Of a stretch of 23,163 bases of DNA, positions 13,816-21,278 are shown one piece after another. The notes beneath the pieces are model-generated. The model was not told the DNA's origin. It worked only from the letters and a program-made list of their open reading frames with translations, and made no database searches. The translations under genes were made by a program, and so were the position numbers. This DNA comes from an uncultured Acidimicrobiaceae bacterium. Lineage in GTDB: Bacteria; Actinomycetota; Acidimicrobiia; Acidimicrobiales; Ilumatobacteraceae. Position 1 is the first letter of the stretch, and each line of letters starts with the position of its first letter. Location: assembly GCA_903919215.1 (NCBI GenBank), contig CAIXHI010000313.1, positions 1 to 23,163 on the forward strand, read 5' to 3'.

Positions 13816-15946
13816 CCCCGTCGACGAACGGCGCAACCACCGCTTCGAACAGCGGGGTGAGCCACTGGATGAACGTGTTCGTGAAGTGGTCGCCGTCGCG
13901 GTAGACGAGGATGTCGCCGACCACGACCGGGCACAGCCCGTTGGCACAGGTCCACTTTGGTGGCTCGATGAAGCTGACCTTGTCGGTGGCGGCCATCGCC
14001 CGCAGGGCATCGTTGATCGCAGAGGCCTCAGCAGCGTCGCTGCGCGCATCGCAGGCGGAGATCTGGTGGCGGTTCTTGGCCACACAGTCGGGAACGTTCT
14101 TCGGCGGGTTTGGAACGTCACCGATGATGATCGGCTCGACGCCGTCGGCACGCAGGCTCGCGATCAGCGCCGGGATCTGTGCTTGCCACTGAGCGACGGA
14201 GAAGGGCTTTCGCGAACTGGCCTCGCTGAGCGAATAGAACTCGGACATGAACACGAAGCTCGCGCCCTGCTCCCTCATGTACGCGCGTACCGCCGTGCGC
14301 CAGGCGCCGCAGTGATGGAAGACCGTGTTGTCGTGATTGTTGAACACCTCGATGTCGAGGTACGGACAGCCGCCCTGCGTCAGTGCGAGCAACTTCCAGT
14401 GATGGGCCTTGCCGATGGTGTCGAGTGCGCTGAACCACTGGGCAGCGTGCGAGTCTCCCCAGAGCGCAACCGTGATGGTGCCGTTGGGGTCGCCGAACAC
14501 GCAGCCCGGCTTGACCTCGCTGGCGTAGTACTGATGGCAGCCGTTGTCGTAGATGCTGCCGGTGTCGTTCTTGGCGTTGAGTACCGGCGGCCGCACGTTG
14601 TCGGGGACGACATCGTTCGTGAGCGCGTCGACGATGGCCTGCACCACAGGCGTATCTGCCATGGCGATGGGCACTGGCCCGGCGGGCACGGTGGCGGCCG
14701 GCGCACTGGTGGGGGCGACCACGGCGGTGTCGGCCGTGGGGAGCGTGGTGGCGGGTGTCGCTGTGGTGGTGGTGACAACAGCCGATGGAGCCGCGGCGAC
14801 GACGCCGGTGGACAGGTCGGGGTGATAGTTGTGCAGCAGCACCCCGGCGAGCAGGCTGACCGCCACCAGGCCGCCGCCCATCGCCAACGATCGCGCTGGC
14901 CGTCGGGCGAGCGGGCGGTACGAGCGGATCGGGTCTTCAATGAAGCGGTAGCCCATCTCGGCCAGCGCGAACACCAGTGCCAGCGCGAGAACCTTCTCGC
15001 TGAAATGCAACGTGCGATCGAGGCGCGCCTCAGCGATCACCAGCACGGGCCAGTGCCACAGGTACAGCGAGTACGAACGGGTGCCGAGGTACACGAATGG
15101 TTCATGGCGCATGAAGAACGATGGTGAGCGCGGCGTACGGTTGCCGGCCACCAAGATCGCACCTGTGGCGAGCACGGGGAGCGCGGCGGCCCATCCGGGG
15201 AAGACGGTGACCTCGCCGAAGGTGACCACCGCGACGGCGATTCCTGCGATGCCGACCCAGCCGAGCGCAGCCCGGTAGCGATCAGGGATGCGGTCGGTGT
15301 GTGGGGCAACTGCCGCGAGCAGCGCGCCGAGTCCAAGCTCCCACGCTCGAGTGTGCAGGCCGAAGTACGACCAGGATGGGCTTCCAGAAGTGAGCAGCAC
15401 GCTGAGGCCGAACGAGCAGACCACTATTGCGCCCATCGCCTGTGCGGTTCGGCGGCGCACGTTGCGCGCTCCGATGGTGACGACGCCGATCAACGCTGGC
15501 CAGATGAAATAGAACTGCTCCTCCACCGCGAGCGACCAGTAGTGGCGCAGTGGCGACGGCGCAAGCGAGGCGGTGAGGTAGTTCGTGCCTCGCTGCGCAA
15601 ACAGAAAGTTGGCCGCGAACAACGCCGCCGACGTGACCTCGCCAGCGAGATCGGACAGTCGCGTGGCTGGCATCAGGACTGCGCCAGCGATGGCGGTGAC
15701 AACGATGACCGTGGCTGAGATGGGGAGGAGTCGCCGGGCGCGCCGGGCGTAGAACGCCTTGATCGAGATACGGCCCTTGGTCTCGCGCTCGTCGATCAGC
15801 AGTGAGGTGATGAGGTAGCCGGAGATGACGAAGAAGACGTCCACGCCCACGAAACCGCCGTCGAGTCCGGGTACACCGAAGTGGTACAGCAGCACAGCCA
15901 CCACGGCGATCGCGCGCAGGCCCTCGATATCGCGACGATATTTCAC
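13802..15946 (-). CDS. OafA/YrhL-type acyltransferase with C-terminal SGNH domain
   Basis: 714 residues. The N-terminal part (about 1-375) is an acyltransferase-3 membrane domain: YRRDIEGLRAIAV, LYHFGVPGLDGGFVGVDVFFVISGYL, ARRARRLLP and about ten hydrophobic segments. A Thr/Ala/Pro-rich linker (roughly 385-430) leads to an extracytoplasmic SGNH hydrolase-like domain with Ser499 in LWGDSHA and Asp684-x-x-His687 in DGDHFT. Such proteins move acyl groups, usually acetyl, across the membrane onto lipopolysaccharide, peptidoglycan or other surface glycans. The start is GTG at 15946-15944. Tail-to-tail position with a CapA-like lipoprotein suggests envelope modification; the acceptor is unknown. 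Confidence 0.92.
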   Translation of the reverse strand: MKYRRDIEGLRAIAVVAVLLYHFGVPGLDGGFVGVDVFFVISGYLITSLLIDERETKGRISIKAFYARRARRLLPISATVIVVTAIAGAVLMPATRLSDLAGEVTSAALFAANFLFAQRGTNYLTASLAPSPLRHYWSLAVEEQFYFIWPALIGVVTIGARNVRRRTAQAMGAIVVCSFGLSVLLTSGSPSWSYFGLHTRAWELGLGALLAAVAPHTDRIPDRYRAALGWVGIAGIAVAVVTFGEVTVFPGWAAALPVLATGAILVAGNRTPRSPSFFMRHEPFVYLGTRSYSLYLWHWPVLVIAEARLDRTLHFSEKVLALALVFALAEMGYRFIEDPIRSYRPLARRPARSLAMGGGLVAVSLLAGVLLHNYHPDLSTGVVAAAPSAVVTTTTATPATTLPTADTAVVAPTSAPAATVPAGPVPIAMADTPVVQAIVDALTNDVVPDNVRPPVLNAKNDTGSIYDNGCHQYYASEVKPGCVFGDPNGTITVALWGDSHAAQWFSALDTIGKAHHWKLLALTQGGCPYLDIEVFNNHDNTVFHHCGAWRTAVRAYMREQGASFVFMSEFYSLSEASSRKPFSVAQWQAQIPALIASLRADGVEPIIIGDVPNPPKNVPDCVAKNRHQISACDARSDAAEASAINDALRAMAATDKVSFIEPPKWTCANGLCPVVVGDILVYRDGDHFTNTFIQWLTPLFEAVVAPFVDGVSAG

Positions 15947-15952
15947 CCGGGC

Positions 15953-15958
15953 AGGTTA
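15953..15958 (-). promoter_or_regulatory. Candidate -10 of leaderless acyltransferase promoter
   Basis: On the minus strand TAACCT is followed by exactly 6 nt and the GTG start at 15946. No ribosome binding site and no clear -35 are visible. It shares the 98-bp divergent intergenic region with the promoter of the GGDEF gene. Confidence 0.45.
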
Positions 15959-16032
15959 ACCGTTGACGGCCGTCGCCCCGAGGTCGCCCTGGCGCTGGAT
16001 CCTTGGGGGCGAAGATCAGGGCATGCGACGGA

Positions 16033-16038
16033 TAGCGT
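16033..16038 (+). promoter_or_regulatory. Candidate -10 of leaderless GGDEF-gene promoter
   Basis: TAGCGT is followed by exactly 6 nt and GTG 16045. No ribosome binding site precedes the GTG. This supports GTG 16045 as the start. Confidence 0.45.
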
Positions 16039-16044
16039 TGCGGC

Positions 16045-17256
16045 GTGCACGATGAGTGGGATCAGTTGCCGGTGGCGGGGAGGGGCTCGGATTCCCCCGA
16101 CCCGGGGACTGTGAGAACTGAAGTGCTGCGGCGAGCCGCCCTCTTGGCGCCGTCGTCGATGCTCACCTCACCTGTCGGTGCTCTCTTCGTGGTGCTCGCC
16201 GTGATGGGTGATGCGTCGTGGATCCGTATTGGCCTGTGGTGTGGTGTCTTTGTCGTCACGTTCTCGTTCCACTACGGCATGAGTGTGCACACGGCGCGTC
16301 GCGTCGCGGGATCACCCACCGCGCTCCCAGGAGTGATGAACTCGGTTTCACGGTTGGTGGACGGCTTCGGGTGGGGCCTGGCTGGGCCGATCCTGGCACC
16401 CAGCAGTGCTGACGTTGAGTTGCGGCTGAAGGTCGTGCTGGTGCTCGCAGTTGTCGGCGTCTCTGGTGGCATAGTCATCGCCGGGGGCGCTCGCTACGTC
16501 GCCCAGTTCATCTGTTCGTTGGCGCTGCCGCTCGTGGTCCTGTTCGCGTTCGACGGGGGTGCGTTGACCGCACTCCTGGTGCCCGGTCTGGTCACCACGT
16601 GTGCGGTCACCATCGGGTACGGCTGGGTCTGGAACAGGGCTGTCTTCGATGCCACCGAGGCTCGAATGCGCTCGGCGATCCTCGCCCAGCGCCTAGAGAC
16701 TCAAGTTCGCGTCAGCGAGGAGGTTGCTGAGCGATCGCGAGAACTGCACCTCGCGATGAGCGACATGGCCCGTCGCGACGATCTCACCGGGATGTTGAAC
16801 CGGCGCGGATTCTTCCAAGGCTTCCAACAGGTTGATGAGATGGCACGCACGTGGCACGTTGCGTTGCTCGATGTCGACCACTTCAAACACGTCAACGACA
16901 ACTTTGGTCACGCTGCGGGTGACGAAGCGCTGCGGCACATCGCCCGCACAATGCTGGATGCGGTGCCGGACCACGCAGTACTCGGTCGCCTTGGAGGTGA
17001 GGAGTTCGCGCTCGTGCTGCCGGAGGTGACGGCCGATGAGATGGTCATTGTCGTCGAACAGATCCGTACCCGACTGGATCGATCGCCGACGCCGGGTGGG
17101 CATGCGCTGACGGTGTCGGTCGGGATCGCCGCTGGCGGGCGCGGTGAGCCGTGGGGGTTGACGATCGACCAGGCGTTGTCCCGGGCCGATGCCGCGATGT
17201 ACCGGGCGAAGGCCAGCGGGCGCGATGCTGTGGTGCTGGACGAGGTGCGCTCGTAG
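16045..17256 (+). CDS. Membrane-bound diguanylate cyclase (GGDEF)
   Basis: 403 residues. The first half (about 30-200) contains several hydrophobic segments, probably six, forming a membrane sensor of no recognised family. A charged, probably coiled-coil stretch (about 205-245) leads to a complete GGDEF domain: DDLTGMLNRRGFF, LLDVDHFKHVNDNFGHAAGDEAL, the catalytic GGEEF at 317-321, SVGIAAGG and ADAAMYRAKASGRDAV. It should make cyclic di-GMP from GTP. The product-inhibition site RxxD expected a few residues before GGEEF is missing (PDHAVLGRL instead). It is transcribed divergently from the surface acyltransferase and ends 12 bp from the crotonase gene on the other strand. Confidence 0.93.
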   Translation: MHDEWDQLPVAGRGSDSPDPGTVRTEVLRRAALLAPSSMLTSPVGALFVVLAVMGDASWIRIGLWCGVFVVTFSFHYGMSVHTARRVAGSPTALPGVMNSVSRLVDGFGWGLAGPILAPSSADVELRLKVVLVLAVVGVSGGIVIAGGARYVAQFICSLALPLVVLFAFDGGALTALLVPGLVTTCAVTIGYGWVWNRAVFDATEARMRSAILAQRLETQVRVSEEVAERSRELHLAMSDMARRDDLTGMLNRRGFFQGFQQVDEMARTWHVALLDVDHFKHVNDNFGHAAGDEALRHIARTMLDAVPDHAVLGRLGGEEFALVLPEVTADEMVIVVEQIRTRLDRSPTPGGHALTVSVGIAAGGRGEPWGLTIDQALSRADAAMYRAKASGRDAVVLDEVRS

Positions 17257-17268
17257 GTCAGCGTCGGC

Positions 17269-18069
17269 TCACATCGGGTCCCAGATCGGCGTCCGCTTTT
17301 CCATGAGGGCGGCGGACGCCTCCTGCATGTTGCGGGTGAAGCCGGTCATGATCTGGATGCGGTTCTCCAGTTCTTTGGCGTGGCGCAGACTGGGTGCGTC
17401 GAGTGCGGTGTTGATGCCGATCTTCGTCTGCCACACACCGAAGGGGTTGTTGGCGCGGATGCTGCGGGCCATGCGCAGCGCAGCCTCGATCAAATCGTCG
17501 GCGGGCACCACCTCGTGCACGAGTTGAATGCGGTGGGCTTCGTCCGACTCGATGATCCGTCCGGTGAGCATCATTTCCCTGGCGGCTCCGACACCGACGA
17601 TCTTCGGCAGCAGATAGCTGGTGCCCATGTCCATCGACGACAGGCCGGCCTTGATGAAGGCAGAGCCGAAACGTGCCGACTGAGACGCGATGCGGATATC
17701 GCAGTGCAACGCGAATGCCAGCCCTCCGCCCACCGCAACGCCGTTCACGGCTGCGACCATCGGAATCGGCAGGTCGTACATGCGCGAGTACTGGTCGGTG
17801 AGGCGCACCTGCGAGTCGTACATCGCCTTGTAGCCCGGACCTGTCGAATCGGTCCAGCTCGTGCCGCCGCTGCTGAGATCCGCTCCTGCGCAGAAACCGC
17901 GACCGGCGCCAGTGAGGATGCCGACGCGGAACTCGTTGGTGCTGAGTCGGTCGAGTGCTTCATCCATCCCGTCGATGAGTTCACGGTTGATCGCGTTCAG
18001 CCGCTCCGGGCGGTTGAGGGTGACGAGTGCGATCCCGTCCTCGAGTGTGGTGAATTCGACGGCTGCCAT
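17269..18069 (-). CDS. Enoyl-CoA hydratase/isomerase family protein lacking both hydratase glutamates
   Basis: 266 residues with a complete crotonase fold: VTLNRPERLNAIN, the oxyanion-hole segments GRGFCAGADLSSGG and NGVAVGGGLAFALHCD, and GTSYLLPKIVG. The two catalytic glutamates of rat enoyl-CoA hydratase (144 and 164) align with Ala118 and Phe138. Asp147 in SSMDMG occupies the position of the catalytic Asp seen in PaaG-type isomerases and 4-chlorobenzoyl-CoA dehalogenase. Isomerase or other CoA-thioester chemistry is therefore likelier than hydration. It is the last gene of the minus-strand catabolic cluster, 13 bp after the aldolase, but has its own putative leaderless promoter in that gap. 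The substrate is unknown. Confidence 0.88.
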   Translation of the reverse strand: MAAVEFTTLEDGIALVTLNRPERLNAINRELIDGMDEALDRLSTNEFRVGILTGAGRGFCAGADLSSGGTSWTDSTGPGYKAMYDSQVRLTDQYSRMYDLPIPMVAAVNGVAVGGGLAFALHCDIRIASQSARFGSAFIKAGLSSMDMGTSYLLPKIVGVGAAREMMLTGRIIESDEAHRIQLVHEVVPADDLIEAALRMARSIRANNPFGVWQTKIGINTALDAPSLRHAKELENRIQIMTGFTRNMQEASAALMEKRTPIWDPM

Positions 18070-18075
18070 GGCTGC

Positions 18076-18081
18076 ACGGTA
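18076..18081 (-). promoter_or_regulatory. Candidate -10 of leaderless crotonase-gene promoter
   Basis: In the 13-bp gap between the aldolase stop and the crotonase ATG, the minus strand reads TACCGT, then exactly 6 nt, then ATG 18069. No ribosome binding site fits in this gap. The gene may be transcribed separately as well as by read-through. Confidence 0.4.
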
Positions 18082-18082
18082 C

Positions 18083-18859
18083 TCAGTGATCGGTTCGAGG
18101 GATGAACCGACCAGCGAGCTGGCTGGCGCCCTTGGCCAACAACGTCACGTCGGCGCCGACGGTGAGAATCGTGGCGCCGGCATCGGCGTAGCGCTGCGCG
18201 AGTACCTCGTCGAACGTGTTCACGCCGGCAGCCTTGCCGGCGGCGACGATGGTGCGGATTGCAGCTTCGACTGTGGCGATTACCTCGGGGTGCGAAGAGC
18301 TGCCGAGCAAGCCCATCGACCCGGCAAGGTCGGCTGGCCCGATGTAGACAGCGTCGATGCCGTCCACGGCTGCGATGTCGGCGAGGTGGGGGATGGCGTT
18401 GATGTGCTCGACCTGGACGATGACGGTGATGTCGTCATCAGCGTGCGAGTAGTAGTCGGTGTCCAGACCCCAGCGTGCAGAGCGGGCCAGCGACGCACCA
18501 ATACCGCGGACACCGCGCGGCGGATAGCGCACAGCGCGCACGACCCGTTCGGCCGCCTCGACGGAGTCGATCATCGGCACGAGAAAGTTGATCACGCCGA
18601 TGTCGAGGTATTGCTTGAACAGCACAGTGTCGGCCGCAGCCGGTCGTACCACCGGTGCGACCGGGTAGCCGTGCAGCGCTTGCAACTGAGCAAGGACCGA
18701 ACGCAAGTCGTTCGGGGCGTGTTCGGTGTCGATGGCCAGCAGGTCGAGACCCGACGCAGCGCAGATTTCGGCTGCGACCGGATCGCCGGAAGCGATCCAC
18801 ATGCCGAACTGTGCACGGCCGGATCGGAGACGTTGCTTGAGTGATGCGGGATTGTTCAT
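18083..18859 (-). CDS. hpaI: HpcH/HpaI family class II 2-oxo acid aldolase
   Basis: 258 residues. It is expected to split a 4-hydroxy-2-oxo acid into pyruvate and an aldehyde (succinic semialdehyde in the 4-hydroxyphenylacetate pathway). Residues matching the E. coli HpaI active site are His47 in IDTEHAPND, Arg72 in PVVRPAA, and the metal ligands Glu151 in QVEHINAI and Asp177 in GPADLAG. The block GVRGIGASLARSARWG is also characteristic. ATG 18859 overlaps the hydratase stop in ATGA. It replaces the unrelated class II aldolase MhpE that would be expected next to an MhpA-like enzyme, and no aldehyde dehydrogenase is seen nearby. Macrophomate-synthase-like relatives exist, but the neighbouring hydratase supports an aldolase. 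Confidence 0.9.
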   Translation of the reverse strand: MNNPASLKQRLRSGRAQFGMWIASGDPVAAEICAASGLDLLAIDTEHAPNDLRSVLAQLQALHGYPVAPVVRPAAADTVLFKQYLDIGVINFLVPMIDSVEAAERVVRAVRYPPRGVRGIGASLARSARWGLDTDYYSHADDDITVIVQVEHINAIPHLADIAAVDGIDAVYIGPADLAGSMGLLGSSSHPEVIATVEAAIRTIVAAGKAAGVNTFDEVLAQRYADAGATILTVGADVTLLAKGASQLAGRFIPRTDH

Positions 18860-19662
18860 CGGAACCTACAGGTGATTGTGCCCAGTGGACCGTAATCCGC
18901 ATGGAACGTGGAATCGGGCGTGACCCACACTGGCCGCGTGAAGGAGCCGGCCAGGATGAGTTGGCCGGCCTCCAGCCGTGTGCCGTGGAGTGCCAACTTG
19001 TTGGCCAGCCAGGCGACGCCGTTGGCAGGGTGGTCGAGCACCGCCGCAGCCACGCCCGACTCTTCGATCACACCGTCGCGGTAGAGCAGCGCCGACACCC
19101 AGCGGAGGTCGACCTCGTCGGGTCGCACACGGTGGTTGCCGACGACGATGGCGGCATCGGCGGCGTTGTCGGCGATGGTGTCGACGATGGTTCTGCCGGT
19201 GCCGCTGAGAGCGTCGGTCATCTGCACGCGGGCGTCGAGGACCTCGAGCGCAGGCACGACGTACTCCACCGCGGCGAGGGCATCGGCGAGCGTGCAGTCG
19301 GGTCCGCTGAGAGGCTTACCGAGCATGAATGCCAGTTCGACCTCCACTCGTGGAGCGATGAAACGCTGGAGCGGGAGATCATCACCATCTGAGAAGAACA
19401 TGTCGTCGAGCAGGACCCCGTAGTCGGGTTCGGCGATGTTCACCGCTTGCTGCATGGCTCGGGACGTGAGCCCGATCTTGCGGCCCTGCACCACCCGACC
19501 CTCAGCGAGGCGACGATCGGTCCAGGCTCGTTGGATGGCATACGCGTCGTCGATCGTGAGCTGCGGATGGCGCTGAGAGAGCTGACGGACAGGGGTGCGG
19601 GTGCGGGCCGCAGTCAACAGTTCGTCGGCGAACTCGGCGATCAACTGGGGGTCGGCGCTCAA
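18856..19662 (-). CDS. hpaH: 2-oxo-hept-4-ene-1,7-dioate hydratase-like protein (MhpD/HpaH family)
   Basis: 268 residues from a TTG start at 19662. It adds water to a 2-hydroxydienoate to give a 4-hydroxy-2-oxo acid. The metal ligands are Glu107 and Glu109 in PRVEVELAF and Glu140 in PALEV. The blocks GRKIGLTSRAMQ, PDYGVLLDDMFF, DTIADNAA, HPANGVAWLANKLA and GSFTRPV are closer to HpaH/HpcG than to MhpD as I remember these families. The frame opens further upstream, but that part overlaps the monooxygenase end. TTG 19662 overlaps its stop by 4 nt, has GGAG (19670-19673) 7 nt before it and gives the normal family length. The product feeds the aldolase encoded next. Confidence 0.9.
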   Translation of the reverse strand: MSADPQLIAEFADELLTAARTRTPVRQLSQRHPQLTIDDAYAIQRAWTDRRLAEGRVVQGRKIGLTSRAMQQAVNIAEPDYGVLLDDMFFSDGDDLPLQRFIAPRVEVELAFMLGKPLSGPDCTLADALAAVEYVVPALEVLDARVQMTDALSGTGRTIVDTIADNAADAAIVVGNHRVRPDEVDLRWVSALLYRDGVIEESGVAAAVLDHPANGVAWLANKLALHGTRLEAGQLILAGSFTRPVWVTPDSTFHADYGPLGTITCRFR

Positions 19663-21278
19663 TGCCCCACTCCGATCACTGTGCGCAGCGCGTCGGTGAC
19701 GGCCGTGAGGTCGTCCACACGACACACTGCAGCGACGTAACGGTCGGGACGCAGCACGATCACCTCATCGTGCGGCCGAGCAAGCAGCCAGTCGCGGAAA
19801 CCGCCATCGACGTCGACGAGATGCTGTAGCGGTTGGTCTGCGGCTGCCACTTCTGCGGTGCCAGGAAGCGGTCGTGAGCGAGGTGAGTCGACCTGTACGA
19901 AGCGTGCGCCGAGTGCGCCCCACCACCGGCGCTGGTCGGCATTCAGCCCGGCGGAGGGATCGCAGCCGATGCCGATGACGGCGAACCACGGGCCAATCGC
20001 GTCGTCCAAACGCAAACGCGTGCGGTTGTCCGTCTCGACGAGTGGCTGGGGGAACATGCGGCCCGTGGGGTGATCGCTGCGCTTGGCCGTGTCGGCTCCG
20101 GTGACGACACCCGTCGTATAGCGCGGCATCGGCTTGAACTTCATTTGCAGGATGTATTCCTTCCCGCCGGGGATGACATTCAGTACCCGGAACAGCAGGC
20201 TGCGCAGGCGCTCAGTAACTCTGTTGTGCGGTGTGTACAGGTTCCCAATGCGGGTGGCGAATCCCACCATCACGGCTGCAGTGTGACGACGCTCGATGTC
20301 GTAGGTGTCGATGAGTTTGGGGTCTGCGCGACCGCTGACCACTGCCGCCAATTTCCACGCCAGGTTCGTGACGTCGCGCATCCCTGAGTTCATCCCCTGG
20401 CCGAAGAACGGCGGCTGCAGGTGGGCTGCATCGCCAACGAGCAGCACCCGGCCGTTCTGAAATGTCTCCGCGATGCGCGAGTGGTGCATGTACACACGGC
20501 TACTCACGACGCGGGGGAGTGCGACACCCGCGTAGCGGGGTGCAATGAGCGACATCACGTGGTCGGTGTGCATGGCTGCAGCGTCATCCGCGTCGTCGTC
20601 AAGTCGGAACTCCCACCGACGGTGCCGGTAGGGCAGCGGCACCATCAGGACCGGCTTGTGCGAGTCGCAGTAGACGGCCGAGTACGGCATGTCGAGCACG
20701 TCGTCGGCGACATCGACTACCAGCCATTTGATCGCTGCGGTGGAGCCCGTCATCTCGATGCCAGCGAGGCGGCGCACCGTGCTTTTGCCGCCGTCGGCAC
20801 CGACGAGGTAGGAGGCATAGATCTGGTGTGCCGTGCCGTCATGATCGGTGACGGTTGCGGTGACGCCGGTGCCATCAGCGACGTACGACTGCAGTTCGTG
20901 CCCGAGTCGCACGTCGATCGTGTCGAAGCGTTTCACCGCCCTGCGCATCGACGCTTCGAACAACGGCTGCAGGAACAGATTGCGACGCGGCCAGCCGTAT
21001 GGCTTTCCGGCCGGCTTGACGTGGGCGAAGCAGCGCCCCCACGAGGTGTGATAGCGAATGGGTGTGTTCTGCACACAGTCGTCCAGCACTTGCTCCACCG
21101 CACCTGCCGCCTGACACGTGCGCAGGCTCTCGTCGTCGATACCGACCGCTCTGGGGAAGTCGATGATCTGCAGTTCTCGGTCGAGGACGACGGCCTTCAC
21201 GCCGTACACGCCGAGCAGGTTGGCCATCGTGATACCGCACGGGCCGCCGCCCACGATGAGGATGTCGGTGGTGATCAC
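19659..21278 (-). CDS. mhpA: FAD-dependent aromatic hydroxylase, MhpA-like
   Basis: 539 residues from GTG 21278. It is a class A flavoprotein monooxygenase. The ADP-binding fold GGGPCG begins at residue 10, the DG motif VGADGGKSTVRR is at 159-170 and the GD motif VGDAAHLQPPFFGQGMNSG is at 281-299. FPRAVGIDDESLRTCQ (41-56) is characteristic of the 3-(3-hydroxyphenyl)propionate hydroxylase group, and the C-terminal thioredoxin-like part ends in VLRPDRYVAAVC. It would hydroxylate a phenol to a catechol with NAD(P)H and oxygen; the real substrate is unknown. The open frame reaches 21479, but that part lies inside the hydrolase gene. GTG 21278 overlaps the hydrolase stop in GTGA and gives the family N-terminus. 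Confidence 0.9.
   Translation of the reverse strand: MITTDILIVGGGPCGITMANLLGVYGVKAVVLDRELQIIDFPRAVGIDDESLRTCQAAGAVEQVLDDCVQNTPIRYHTSWGRCFAHVKPAGKPYGWPRRNLFLQPLFEASMRRAVKRFDTIDVRLGHELQSYVADGTGVTATVTDHDGTAHQIYASYLVGADGGKSTVRRLAGIEMTGSTAAIKWLVVDVADDVLDMPYSAVYCDSHKPVLMVPLPYRHRRWEFRLDDDADDAAAMHTDHVMSLIAPRYAGVALPRVVSSRVYMHHSRIAETFQNGRVLLVGDAAHLQPPFFGQGMNSGMRDVTNLAWKLAAVVSGRADPKLIDTYDIERRHTAAVMVGFATRIGNLYTPHNRVTERLRSLLFRVLNVIPGGKEYILQMKFKPMPRYTTGVVTGADTAKRSDHPTGRMFPQPLVETDNRTRLRLDDAIGPWFAVIGIGCDPSAGLNADQRRWWGALGARFVQVDSPRSRPLPGTAEVAAADQPLQHLVDVDGGFRDWLLARPHDEVIVLRPDRYVAAVCRVDDLTAVTDALRTVIGVGH

Noticed and set aside
13886..15127. 413-codon plus-strand frame
   Set aside because: Antisense to the OafA-type acyltransferase, without domains, and highly repetitive in Gly/His/Arg; a shadow frame.
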